From Poindextera sp036494815 (GTDB lineage: Bacteria > Pseudomonadota > Alphaproteobacteria > Caulobacterales > Caulobacteraceae), in the NCBI GenBank assembly GCA_036494815.1, contig DASXNV010000106.1, positions 100,192-164,191 of the forward strand: DNA of 64,000 nt. Reading direction: 5' to 3'. Under the pieces are notes generated by a model, which saw only the letters and a list, made by a program, of their open reading frames with translations, did no database searches and was not told where the DNA came from. A program made the translations under genes and the position numbers. Shown one piece after another: positions 42,892 through 50,991 of the stretch (its first letter is position 1; every line of letters begins with the position of its first letter).

Positions 42892-44151
42892 CTACTCGTC
42901 CTTGGCGGGCGGGTCCTTGGCCGGTTTGCGCAGCTTGAGGTACCAGGTCAGGCCCCAGCCGATGGCGCCGCCCAGCACGGTGACCACGCCGATCACCCAT
43001 TTCCAGATCGGGTCGATGCGGCCGATGGCCAACAGGATGCGGTCGGTGGCGCTGAGCTGGACCTGGACCTGGGCGTTATAGACCTCGATCGGCACGTCCT
43101 GGCCGGCGCCGTCTATGGTCACGTGGGAGGTGACCGACAGCTCCAGGGTGGCCGGGTCGGGGGTGTTGGCGGTGACGTCCCACAGCCAGGTGGGGTTGGC
43201 GATATCGGTGACGGTCTGGGTGGCGTCGCTGCGCGGGGTGATGGTGACGCCGGCGGGGCCGGTCAGGGTGGCGGTGACCGTGCGGCTGATCTGGGCCTGG
43301 CCGATCATGGTCTGGCCGTTGAAGGCGGAATCGGCGCTGTGAGCGCCCAGGGCCTCGATCACCAGTTTGAAGCTGACCGGCTGGTGCAGGATCAGGTTGG
43401 GCGGCGGGCGATAGACCAGCGGCATGGCCTTGGTCTGGCCGATCACGTCGGCGATCACCGGCTTGGGTCCGGGCGCGGCGGGGCCGCCCGGCGGGCTGGC
43501 CGACGAAGCCCCGGGCGACGGCGGACTGGGGCCGGGGCCGGGGTTGGGCGTAGCGCCGGGGGCCGGGCCGCCGTGCGCGTGATGATCACCGCCAGATGGC
43601 GGGGGCGGAGGCGGAGGCGGCGGCGGTGGTGGCGGTGGCGGTTGCGGTGGCGGCACAGGGAGGGGCGGCTTGGCCGAGGTGGCGCCATCGCCCGTGTTGA
43701 GCGAGGCCATGATCTCGTCCTCGGCCTCGGTCACGGCCTGCCGCTGGCAGGGATCCTCCGGCGGGGACTGGTCGCGCAGCTGTTTCAGGGCGGCGATGGC
43801 GACCTTGCGGCTGGCGCCGCTGGCGGCGATCTCGTTCTTGAAGGCGGCCACGATCAGGTCGTGGTCGGCGCGCAGGCAGCCGTGGCCGGCGGCGGCGGGC
43901 GCAGGGAGGCGCAGCTTGATCGTGTCGGCCAGTTCGCGGGCCCGCTGCTGTTCGGCGGGCTGCAGCACCAGATCGTCGGCGCCGGCCTGCAGGATCAGAT
44001 TGAGAGGCGGATGTTCAGGCGGCTGGGCCTTGGCGGGCGCGCCCCGGACCAAGAGCAGGATCACAAACAGGGCCAATACCGCCGCCGCGGCGCGTCCCAG
44101 GGCCGACCGCCCCGGCGCCGTCCTGTGCGAAAGCCACCGCCCCCACGTCAT
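42892..44151 (-). CDS. Membrane-anchored protein with a long polyproline linker
   Basis: I do not recognise this 419-residue protein. Its parts in order are: an N-terminal hydrophobic segment (AAAAVLALFVILLLV) acting as signal or anchor; a helical domain with two cysteines (HGCLRADHDLIVAAF and PPEDPCQRQAVTEAE); a Pro-rich linker that includes an uninterrupted run of about fifteen prolines and a His/Gly segment; a beta-rich domain (ISRTVTATLTGPAGVTITP, TWLWDVTANTPDPATLEL); and a C-terminal membrane helix (WKWVIGVVTVLGGAIGWGL) with a basic tail. This implies a periplasmic protein tethered at both ends. GGAGGGCGGG precedes the ATG at 44151. Polyproline translation would need EF-P. Confidence 0.7.
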   Translation of the reverse strand: MTWGRWLSHRTAPGRSALGRAAAAVLALFVILLLVRGAPAKAQPPEHPPLNLILQAGADDLVLQPAEQQRARELADTIKLRLPAPAAAGHGCLRADHDLIVAAFKNEIAASGASRKVAIAALKQLRDQSPPEDPCQRQAVTEAEDEIMASLNTGDGATSAKPPLPVPPPQPPPPPPPPPPPPPPPSGGDHHAHGGPAPGATPNPGPGPSPPSPGASSASPPGGPAAPGPKPVIADVIGQTKAMPLVYRPPPNLILHQPVSFKLVIEALGAHSADSAFNGQTMIGQAQISRTVTATLTGPAGVTITPRSDATQTVTDIANPTWLWDVTANTPDPATLELSVTSHVTIDGAGQDVPIEVYNAQVQVQLSATDRILLAIGRIDPIWKWVIGVVTVLGGAIGWGLTWYLKLRKPAKDPPAKDE

Positions 44152-44282
44152 CCCGCCCTCCAGGCCAAGGGGATTACTTTGACAATACAATCATTTGGAG
44201 TTGCGGTCTAGGCCGCCTCGCCCCTAGGCCGCAGCCGGACGTCTTGATAGGCTCGCCCGATTGTTTAAGGACCCGATCGCCC

Positions 44283-45149
44283 GTGGCGCACATCCTGATG
44301 CCCCTGCCCGCCCGCGACTTCGACCCCACCGAGGTCGGGGTCACGTGGAAGGTGCTGACGCAGCGCGGCCACAGGGTCAGCTTCGCCACGCCTGATGGGG
44401 CGCCCGGGGTGGGCGACGGGCTGATGCTGAGCGGCGAGGGGCTGGATCCCTGGGGGTTTCTGCCGGGCCTGAGGCGGCTGAAGCTGATCGGCTTGATGCT
44501 GCGGGCCAACGGCGATGGGCGGCGAGCCTATGGGGAGATGGCGGCCAGCGCCGAATTCAAGGCGCCGCTGCGCTGGGCCGATCTTCGGGCCCGGGATTTC
44601 GACGGCCTGGCCCTGGGCGGCGGCCACCGGGCGCTGGGGATGCGCGCCTATCTGGAAAGCGCCGAGCTGCAGGGGCTGGTGGCGGGCTTCTTTGCGGGGG
44701 GCAAGCCGGTGGGGGCCATATGCCATGGGGTGCTGCTGGCCGCGCGCAGCCCTGGGGCGGACGGACGCTCGGTGCTGTGGGGCCGCAAGACCACGGCCCT
44801 GACCTGGCGGCTGGAACAGGCCGCCGACGCCATCGCCCAGGTGGGGCGGTTCTGGGACCGTGGCTATTACCGCACCTATCCGGACGGCCCCGGCCAGCCG
44901 CGCGGGTACATGTCGGTGCAACAGGAAGTGACCCGCGCCCTGGCGGCGCCCGCCGATTTCCTGGACGCGGCGCCGGGCGATGCGGACTATGGCCTCAAGA
45001 CCTCGGGGACCAGCCGCGACACTATGGAGGATGGCCGCTGCGCCTTTGTGGTGCGAGACGGAAACTATGTCTCCGCCCGCTGGCCGGGGGACGCCCACAG
45101 CTTTGCGCGGACCTTTGCGGACGTGCTGGAAGGCGTCCAGGGATGGTGA
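44283..45149 (+). CDS. DJ-1/PfpI-family class I glutamine amidotransferase-like protein
   Basis: This 288-residue protein has the DJ-1/ThiJ/PfpI fold. HILMPLPARDFDPTEVG at the start, RDFDGLALGGGHRALGM before the nucleophile region, and the elbow Cys in VGAICHGVLLAARS (about residue 149) support it. Members act as chaperones, glyoxalases, deglycases or amidase-like enzymes; which one applies here cannot be told. The start is GTG at 44283, giving the family N terminus (VAHILMPLP). No signal peptide. The next gene, a CAP protein, begins 36 bases after the stop and may be co-transcribed. Confidence 0.85.
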   Translation: MAHILMPLPARDFDPTEVGVTWKVLTQRGHRVSFATPDGAPGVGDGLMLSGEGLDPWGFLPGLRRLKLIGLMLRANGDGRRAYGEMAASAEFKAPLRWADLRARDFDGLALGGGHRALGMRAYLESAELQGLVAGFFAGGKPVGAICHGVLLAARSPGADGRSVLWGRKTTALTWRLEQAADAIAQVGRFWDRGYYRTYPDGPGQPRGYMSVQQEVTRALAAPADFLDAAPGDADYGLKTSGTSRDTMEDGRCAFVVRDGNYVSARWPGDAHSFARTFADVLEGVQGW

Positions 45150-45184
45150 AGACCGCGGGGGCGTGGTTCGATCAAGGTGGCGCC

Positions 45185-45805
45185 ATGCTCCGACCCCGAT
45201 TTTCGCCGATCCTGGCCCTGATCATCGGCCTGTTGCTGGTGACGCTGGCGCCCGTGCGGGCCCTGGCCGGCGGCCTGGGCGACGATGTGCTGGCCGAACT
45301 CAACTATGCCCGCACCCACCCCTACGACTACGCCCAGGGCCTGCGCAGCGTCTGGCGGCCCAATGATCCGGACGCGGAATACGCCAATGGCGCGGCCGAC
45401 AATCCCCGGGACCTGAGCGAGGCCATCGTGTTTCTGGAACACCAGCGGCCGCTGAAGCCGCTCAAGGGCGACCCTCGCCTGGCCGCCGCCGCCCAGGGCC
45501 ACGCCACGCTGCAGGGGCCGCGCGGGGAGGTGGGTCATGCCGGGATCGACGGCGCCAGCCTCAGCCAGCGCCTGCAGCGCGAGGGGGTCTGGGCCGGCCT
45601 GTCGGGGGAGAACATATCCTATGGCTATGCCGACGCCCGGGACGTGGTCCGCCAACTGATCATTGACAGCGGCGTGGCCGGGCGCGGCCACCGCCAAAAC
45701 ATCTTCGATCCCGCCTATAGCGCCGCCGGCGTCGGCTGTGGCCGTCACCGGGTCTATGGCGCCATGTGCGTGATCGACTTCGCCGGGGCGATCGTGGTGC
45801 GGTGA
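45185..45805 (+). CDS. CAP-domain secreted protein
   Basis: This 206-residue protein has a signal peptide (PILALIIGLLLVTLAPVRALA) and a CAP (SCP/PR-1) domain. The domain signatures are VLAELNYARTHPYDYAQGL, AQGHATLQGPRGEVGHAGIDG, SGENISYGYADARDVV and GHRQNIFDPAYSAAGVGCG, the last holding the conserved His and Cys. Bacterial CAP proteins are exported and their roles are largely unknown (lipid or protein binding has been proposed). I use the ATG at 45185, preceded by AAGGTGG, because it begins the signal peptide; an ATG at 45143 is also in frame. Confidence 0.9.
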   Translation: MLRPRFSPILALIIGLLLVTLAPVRALAGGLGDDVLAELNYARTHPYDYAQGLRSVWRPNDPDAEYANGAADNPRDLSEAIVFLEHQRPLKPLKGDPRLAAAAQGHATLQGPRGEVGHAGIDGASLSQRLQREGVWAGLSGENISYGYADARDVVRQLIIDSGVAGRGHRQNIFDPAYSAAGVGCGRHRVYGAMCVIDFAGAIVVR

Positions 45806-45813
45806 GGAACCGT

Positions 45814-45832
45814 TTCCCCCTCGATGGGGGAA
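45814..45832. terminator. Hairpin between convergent CAP and S10 peptidase genes
   Basis: TTCCCCC (45814-45820) pairs with GGGGGAA (45826-45832) around TCGAT, within the 42-base gap between two convergent genes. It could end transcription from both sides, but it has no clear U tract. Confidence 0.45.
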
Positions 45833-45847
45833 GGGCTTTGACGGCGA

Positions 45848-47431
45848 CTACTGCGGCGCGGCCATGTCGTAGAAACGGCCCAGGTCGCTGCGCATCTGTT
45901 TCAGGGCGTCCGGGTTCAGATAGACCATGTGGCCGGAGGGGTAATAGGCGAAGGACAGGTTGGCCTTGATCGCCGGGTCCAGCAGCATGTGGCTGAGGTC
46001 GTGCTCGGTCTCGAAGAAGGGGGTGGCCATGTCGTACCAGCCGTTCAGCGAATAGACCTTCATGTGCGGGTTTTCGCGCATGGTCTGGGCCAGGTCGGCG
46101 GCCACGTCGGCCTCGTTGCTCTTCTGGCCGCCGGCGTTGATGAGGGTGTGGTGGAAGTCCCAGGCGTCGCCGGCCTTATAGTAGCTGGGTCGGTATTCCA
46201 TATTGGTCTTGAACTTCAGCTCGTTGGTCAGATAGTCGCCGGCCGCGCCGACAAAGGCGCCGCTGATGGCGGTGTCGGCGGGGTCATAGCTGGTCTGTTC
46301 GCCGGCGGTGTCTTCCTCCTGGCCCAGATAGCGGCTGTCCAGGCGGCCGGTGATGCGGCCCTGGTCGCGCAGCAGCTCGCGGCGGAACCGCTCCAGATTG
46401 ACCCGAAGCTTGGCCTTCTTGATGTAGTCCGCCGGCAGGCCGGTATAGGCGGCCATCTGGGTGGCCACGGCGTCGAACTCGGCCTGGCCGATGGTGTCGC
46501 CCTTGTAGAGGGCGGCGGCGTAGGGGCCTTGAGCCCAGGCGCGAACCTCAGCCAGGAAGGCGGCCTCGTCGGCGGGCTTGCCCGTGACGCGGTTATGGTA
46601 CCAGGCGGTCGCCGCATAAGTGGGCAGGTATTCCACGTAGTTTAGGTCGAAGCCGGGATCGTTGACGATGGTGTTCAGCCAAGAGGACAGCAGGACCACG
46701 CCGTTCAGGTCGATCCCGCGCTGGTGCAGGTTATAGGCCAGGGCGGAGGAGCGGGTGGTGCCATAGGACTCGCCGAACAGGAACTTGGGCGAATTGGTGC
46801 GGCCGTTGAGGCTGATATAGCGGCTGATGGCCTTGGCGAAGGCGTCGGCGTCCTGGTCAACGCCCCAGAAGGTCTTGCCCTCGGTCTTGCCCAGGGGCCG
46901 CGAATAACCGGTGCCGATCGCGTCGATGAACACCATGTCGGTCTTGTCCAGCAGGGTGTCTTCGTTGGGGCCGAAGCTGAACGGGGCCGAGCCCATATGG
47001 TCGGCCGCGCCGGTCTTGACCCGCATGGGCCCCAGCGAGCCCATGTGCAGCCAGATGCTCGAGGAGCCCGGGCCGCCGTTGTAGAGGAAGGTCACCGGCC
47101 GGTGGGTCGCCCCGCCCTTGCCTGCGTCAGCGGTGTAGGCGACGTAGAACATGCTGGCCACCGGCTTGCCGTCATCGTCGCGGATGGTCAGGGTGCCGGC
47201 GGTGGCCTTGTAGCTCAGCGCCCCGCTGCGGGTCTGGGCCGAGTGGCTGGTGACCGACGTGGTCTCGTCGATCGGAGCGCGGGCGGTGGCGGCGTCGATT
47301 TTGTCGTCCGTGCTGTCCTTCTTGTCTGCGGCCGTGGCGTCCGTCTTGCCCGCGGTGTCGTCAGCGAAGGCCGCGGGGGCGGCGCTGAGCAAAAGGGCAG
47401 TGGCCAGCGCGGTCAGCGCGGTGCGTTTCAT
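45848..47431 (-). CDS. S10-family serine carboxypeptidase-like peptidase
   Basis: This 527-residue exported peptidase begins with a Sec signal (ALTALATALLLSAAPAAFA) and a charged, disordered stretch rich in Asp, Lys and Ala. The catalytic domain has the S10 signatures FLYNGGPGSSSIWLHMG, FIDAIGTGYSRP and the nucleophile elbow FLFGESYGTTRSSAL. The Asp and His appear late, in VYSLNGWYDMATPF and YYPSGHMVYLNP. Bacterial S10 members of this size are periplasmic and remove C-terminal residues from peptides. A GGGATCC-type ribosome-binding site precedes the ATG. It faces the CAP gene tail to tail. Confidence 0.92.
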   Translation of the reverse strand: MKRTALTALATALLLSAAPAAFADDTAGKTDATAADKKDSTDDKIDAATARAPIDETTSVTSHSAQTRSGALSYKATAGTLTIRDDDGKPVASMFYVAYTADAGKGGATHRPVTFLYNGGPGSSSIWLHMGSLGPMRVKTGAADHMGSAPFSFGPNEDTLLDKTDMVFIDAIGTGYSRPLGKTEGKTFWGVDQDADAFAKAISRYISLNGRTNSPKFLFGESYGTTRSSALAYNLHQRGIDLNGVVLLSSWLNTIVNDPGFDLNYVEYLPTYAATAWYHNRVTGKPADEAAFLAEVRAWAQGPYAAALYKGDTIGQAEFDAVATQMAAYTGLPADYIKKAKLRVNLERFRRELLRDQGRITGRLDSRYLGQEEDTAGEQTSYDPADTAISGAFVGAAGDYLTNELKFKTNMEYRPSYYKAGDAWDFHHTLINAGGQKSNEADVAADLAQTMRENPHMKVYSLNGWYDMATPFFETEHDLSHMLLDPAIKANLSFAYYPSGHMVYLNPDALKQMRSDLGRFYDMAAPQ

Positions 47432-47575
47432 GGGCGGATCCCTCTAGTTTGGCTGCGCCCTGGCGAAGCGCTCGCCCCGAGCTTTGCCCGCGGCATACGC
47501 CAGGGTCGCGAGCGCGTCCACTTGGGGCAGGCGCTGCGCGGGTTAAGTTTGAGTCATGATCGGGGACCCGCGCGG

Positions 47576-49252
47576 TCAGCCCTGATAGGCGACCTGCCCG
47601 GCGATCACGGTCAGATTGGCCTTGGCTTTGAGGATCTCGGCCGGCTCCGCGGTCATCAGGTCGCGGGAGAAGACGGTCAGGTCGGCGCGCTTGCCGACCT
47701 CCAGCGTACCCAGCTCGTTCTCCCGGCCGATGGCGTAGGCCGCCGATCGCGTCAGCATGCGCAGGGCCTGAACCCGGGTCACCGCCTCGTCCAGCCCCCA
47801 GTCGGGGCCGGCGAAGCCGTTCAGGGCGTGGCGATAGCAGGCGGCGTAAAACTCGATCAAGGGATCGCCCTTTTCCACCGGCGCGTCGGAGCCTGCGCAG
47901 ACCACCGCGCCGGACCCCAGTAGGCTGCGCCAGGCGTATGCCCCCTTCAGCCGCTCCGGCCCCAGGCGCGCCGGCGCGAAATAGAGGTCGCCGATGGCGT
48001 GCGAAGGCTGCATGGAGGCGGTCACCCCCATGGCGGCGAAGCGCGGCAGGTCGGGCGGCGACAGGATCTGGGCGTGCTCGATGCGCCAGCGGCGCTCGGT
48101 GCGGCCACTTCCCAGCACCGTGGTCATGGCGTCCAGGGCGTTGCGGTTGCCGCGGTCGCCGATGGCGTGCACCGCCACTTGGGCCTTGGCCGCCTCGGCC
48201 TTGCGCATCAGATCGACCATCACGTCCTGAGGGGTCACTACCAGGCCCATCCAGCCCGGCTTGTCCGAATAGGGCGCCAGGAGCGCCGCGCCGCGCGAGC
48301 CCAGGGCGCCGTCGGCATAGAGCTTGATCCCACGCACCCGCACCCGTCCGGTGGGGTCGGCCGAGGGGCCGTTGGCGAACACCTCGGCCGCCGCGACCGG
48401 GTCCATATAGGCGTCGACCCGCAGCCCCAGCGCGCCCTGGGCGGCCAGGTCTCGCAGGATATCGATGTCGTCCTGATAGACGCTCATGAAGTGCGCACCG
48501 GTCCAGCCGCGCGAGCGGTAGAGCCTGTCGGCGCGGCGCAGGGCCTCGCGCTTCATCGCTTTTGTCGGCTTGGGCAGGGTGCGTTCGACCAGGTCCATGG
48601 CGTTGTCGACGAACAGGCCCGCGGGCGCGCCATTCGGCTCGCGCAGAATCTCGCCCCCCGCCGGATTGGGGGTGGAGGCGGTGACCCCCGCCAGAGCGAT
48701 GGCCTTGGAATTGGCTACCGCCGCATGGCCGTCGGACCGGCCCAGATAGACCGGGCGGTCGGAGACCACCGCGTCCAGGTCCGCTCGCGTGGGGAAGCGC
48801 TTTTCCGGCCAGTGGGTCTCGATCCAGCCTTCGCCCTGGATCGGTCCCTCGGGCTGCTGCGCCGCCCATGCCCGCAGGCGCGCCTGGAGGTCGGTGATCG
48901 AAGCGGTTCCATCGAGGTTGAGGGTCAGTTCCCGCAGGCCCACATCGGTGATGTGGCAATGGCAATCGACAAAGCCCGGATAGGCGGCCGCACCGGACAG
49001 GTCGATCGCCTTGGCGTCCGGCGCCGCGGCCCGCGCATCGGCCAGGGAGCCGGCGAAGACGATCCGGTCGCCCCGGGTCGCCACCGCCTCCACCCGCTCG
49101 CCATTCCCCAGTCCGGTATAGATCGGCCCGCCGGCGATCAGCAGGCCTGGCTCGTCGGCAAGGGCCGAGCGGGAGGCGAGCATCGACGCCGCGCCAAACG
49201 CCAGTGCGGACCGGCGAGTCAAGGCTCCGCCTTGCGAGATGCGTGTGTTCAT
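47576..49252 (-). CDS. YtcJ-like metal-dependent amidohydrolase, Tat-exported
   Basis: This 558-residue protein belongs to the amidohydrolase superfamily, YtcJ-like branch. The N terminus LTRRSALAFGAASMLASRSA is a twin-arginine-type signal. Metal-binding and catalytic landmarks are GFVDCHCHITDVGL, IKLYADGALGSRGAALL, VAVHAIGDRGNRNALD, WRIEHAQILSP and VCAGSDAPVE, finishing with GTLEVGKRADLTVF. Family members hydrolyse amide or imide bonds; the substrate is unknown. I start at 49252 (GGGGGAA upstream) because it places the signal at the N terminus; the open frame extends to 49315. It is divergent from an alpha/beta hydrolase. Confidence 0.9.
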   Translation of the reverse strand: MNTRISQGGALTRRSALAFGAASMLASRSALADEPGLLIAGGPIYTGLGNGERVEAVATRGDRIVFAGSLADARAAAPDAKAIDLSGAAAYPGFVDCHCHITDVGLRELTLNLDGTASITDLQARLRAWAAQQPEGPIQGEGWIETHWPEKRFPTRADLDAVVSDRPVYLGRSDGHAAVANSKAIALAGVTASTPNPAGGEILREPNGAPAGLFVDNAMDLVERTLPKPTKAMKREALRRADRLYRSRGWTGAHFMSVYQDDIDILRDLAAQGALGLRVDAYMDPVAAAEVFANGPSADPTGRVRVRGIKLYADGALGSRGAALLAPYSDKPGWMGLVVTPQDVMVDLMRKAEAAKAQVAVHAIGDRGNRNALDAMTTVLGSGRTERRWRIEHAQILSPPDLPRFAAMGVTASMQPSHAIGDLYFAPARLGPERLKGAYAWRSLLGSGAVVCAGSDAPVEKGDPLIEFYAACYRHALNGFAGPDWGLDEAVTRVQALRMLTRSAAYAIGRENELGTLEVGKRADLTVFSRDLMTAEPAEILKAKANLTVIAGQVAYQG

Positions 49253-49450
49253 CGGTTCCCCCAAGAGCGCTTCGATTTGAGCGCAAGGAGGTTGGGCGGA
49301 TCGGCGAAGAGACACAATAGCCAGCTTGGCGAAGGCGCCACGGCCCTTGCCTTTCTGTTACCGGCGTTTAGGTGAGGTCCTCAGGCGGTGATTTTCCGCC
49401 CGGGCCGCCCGACGCGGACCAGCGACATTTCATTTTCGAGCGTGAGCGAT

Positions 49451-50407
49451 ATGGCCGACGATCAACCCAATTTCCCCGATTTTCCGCCGCCCCTGGCCGC
49501 CTATCATGGCCAGCAACCCGAGGCGCCAGATTGGTTCAAGGCTGCCATCGCCCAGGAGCCCGAGCGCGGCTTCATCACCGTCAAAAGCGCCCGGATCGAG
49601 CTTTTGACCTGGGGCCAGCGCGGCAAGCCGGGCCTGCTGCTGATCCACGGCAACACCGCCCATGCCGATTGGTGGAGCTTTGTCGCCCCGATCCTGGCCC
49701 AGGACTATCGGGTAGCGGCCATTTCGCTATCGGGCATGGGCGCCTCGGACTGGCGCGAGACCTATGATTTCGAGAGCTATGCCGATGAGGCCCAAGCGGG
49801 CGCCCAGGCGGCGGGGCTTTATGACGACGGTCAAAAGCCGATCTATGTGGGCCACTCGTTCGGCGGGGCCAATGTGTTCTATTCCGCTACCCGTCACCCG
49901 GACCGGATGAAGGCGGCGATCCTGGTGGACACCGGCTTTGGCGGGCCGCCCCCGGCGGCCGAGGGTTTCCGCGCGCCGGAACTTCGCAACAAGCCCAACC
50001 GGGTCTACGCCACCCTGGCCGACGCCCTGGCGCGCTTTCGCTTGATGCCGCCGCAGAGCTGCCGCAACACCTATATCGCTGACTTCATCGCCCGCCGCTC
50101 GCTGAAGCCGGCGCCGCTGGACGGCGGGGGCGAAGGCTGGACCTGGCGGTTCGATCCCTTGCTCTGGAACAAGCTCGATCGGGTGGCCCTTAGCTCGCTC
50201 AACGTTCCGCCTGGGCCGCACGCCCCCATGGTGCACATCTATGGTGAGAACTCCGCCATTATCCACCGCTTCTCCAGCGAGGCTGAACGCCGGGTGCCGG
50301 CGGATGTACCCAGCTTCGTCATCCCCGACTCCGAACATCACATCATGATCGACCAGCCCCTGGCCCTGATCGCCGCCCTGCGCGGGCTGCTGGTCAATTG
50401 GCCATAA
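49451..50407 (+). CDS. Alpha/beta hydrolase
   Basis: This 318-residue protein has the alpha/beta hydrolase core: LLLIHGNTAHADWWSFV (oxyanion region), VAAISLSGMGASDWRE, the elbow IYVGHSFGGANVF with the nucleophile Ser, and SEHHIMIDQPLAL with the likely catalytic His. An N-terminal 45-residue region rich in Pro and Gln precedes the core. No signal peptide is seen. The family includes epoxide hydrolases, dehalogenases and esterases, and the sequence does not decide. The ATG at 49451 has only a weak ribosome-binding site. Confidence 0.88.
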   Translation: MADDQPNFPDFPPPLAAYHGQQPEAPDWFKAAIAQEPERGFITVKSARIELLTWGQRGKPGLLLIHGNTAHADWWSFVAPILAQDYRVAAISLSGMGASDWRETYDFESYADEAQAGAQAAGLYDDGQKPIYVGHSFGGANVFYSATRHPDRMKAAILVDTGFGGPPPAAEGFRAPELRNKPNRVYATLADALARFRLMPPQSCRNTYIADFIARRSLKPAPLDGGGEGWTWRFDPLLWNKLDRVALSSLNVPPGPHAPMVHIYGENSAIIHRFSSEAERRVPADVPSFVIPDSEHHIMIDQPLALIAALRGLLVNWP

Positions 50408-50474
50408 CACTGGCGCCGGCGGGGGTTTTGACAGGCAGAGACGCTTGGTCGCGCCCCCCGGAGTGGTCCCAGCC

Positions 50475-50501
50475 TTGAGCCGGGCGGCCGGATCGTATAG
50501 T
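50475..50501 (+). promoter_or_regulatory. Candidate promoter for the oxidase subunit IV gene
   Basis: TTGAGC (50475-50480) and TATAGT (50496-50501) are 15 bases apart, about 54 bases before the start codon. The -10 is good and the spacing short. Prediction only. Confidence 0.35.
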
Positions 50502-50554
50502 CGCGGGGTCGTTTTGCGACCGAGCGCCCATCTTATCTGAGGGATACCCAAGGC

Positions 50555-50791
50555 ATGGCCGGTAAGGCTTCTGATTACAATCGCGGCGAAATGGACATCC
50601 GCGAGCAAGCTGCGACCTTCACCGGCGTAATGACCGCGACCAAGTGGGGTTCGCTGGCCGTGGCCGTGGGCGTGCTGTTCTTCACCCTTCTGTTCTGCAC
50701 CCAAACCGGTTTCGGCGGCTCGTTCGGCGCGGCCGCGGCCCTGGCCGTGGCGGGTGTCGCCACCCTGCGCGAGCGCGCGGGCGCCCACTAA
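50555..50791 (+). CDS. aa3-type cytochrome c oxidase subunit IV
   Basis: This 78-residue inner-membrane protein matches the small subunit IV of alphaproteobacterial aa3-type cytochrome c oxidases. A soluble N-terminal part contains YNRGEMDIREQAATFTGVM, followed by TKWGSLAVAVGVLFFTLLF, a single membrane helix, and a further hydrophobic stretch (GAAAALAVAGVATL). In the Paracoccus enzyme this subunit is a single-helix accessory without cofactors. It is a lone gene here, away from the main cox operon, as is common in the group. It is followed by a hairpin terminator. Confidence 0.9.
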   Translation: MAGKASDYNRGEMDIREQAATFTGVMTATKWGSLAVAVGVLFFTLLFCTQTGFGGSFGAAAALAVAGVATLRERAGAH

Positions 50792-50797
50792 CAGCCT

Positions 50798-50820
50798 CCG
50801 CTCCGACGGAATCGGAGCGG
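50798..50820 (+). terminator. Hairpin after oxidase subunit IV gene
   Basis: CCGCTCCGA (50798-50806) pairs perfectly with TCGGAGCGG (50812-50820) around CGGAA, 7 bases after the stop. The following bases (ACCTCTGCTTGATCTT) are only loosely T-rich. Confidence 0.6.
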
Positions 50821-50845
50821 ACCTCTGCTTGATCTTGGACCCTGC

Positions 50846-50926
50846 GCCGAAGCGGCTTGCCGCTTCGGCCACTGGCGTTCGCACCTCGCTTTAGTCGCCC
50901 CGCATCACGGCGAACGTTACGTGATG
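50846..50926. promoter_or_regulatory. Two inverted repeats upstream of pntAA
   Basis: GCCGAAGCGG (50846-50855) and CCGCTTCGGC (50860-50869) form a perfect 10-base-pair stem with a CTTG loop. A second pair, CATCACG (50903-50909) and CGTGATG (50920-50926), has a 10-base spacer and looks more like an operator. Both precede pntAA, in a region that also holds the preceding gene's terminator hairpin. Confidence 0.55.
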
Positions 50927-50991
50927 GCTGGACATGCGCTGAACCCTCACTAACTAGAGAGCCAGAGACTTGGCCAGGGGGTTTTCAGCGG

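Noticed and set aside
43590..43670. GGC/GGT repeat as a non-coding element
   Set aside because: It is explained as the coding DNA of the polyproline linker in the minus-strand gene.
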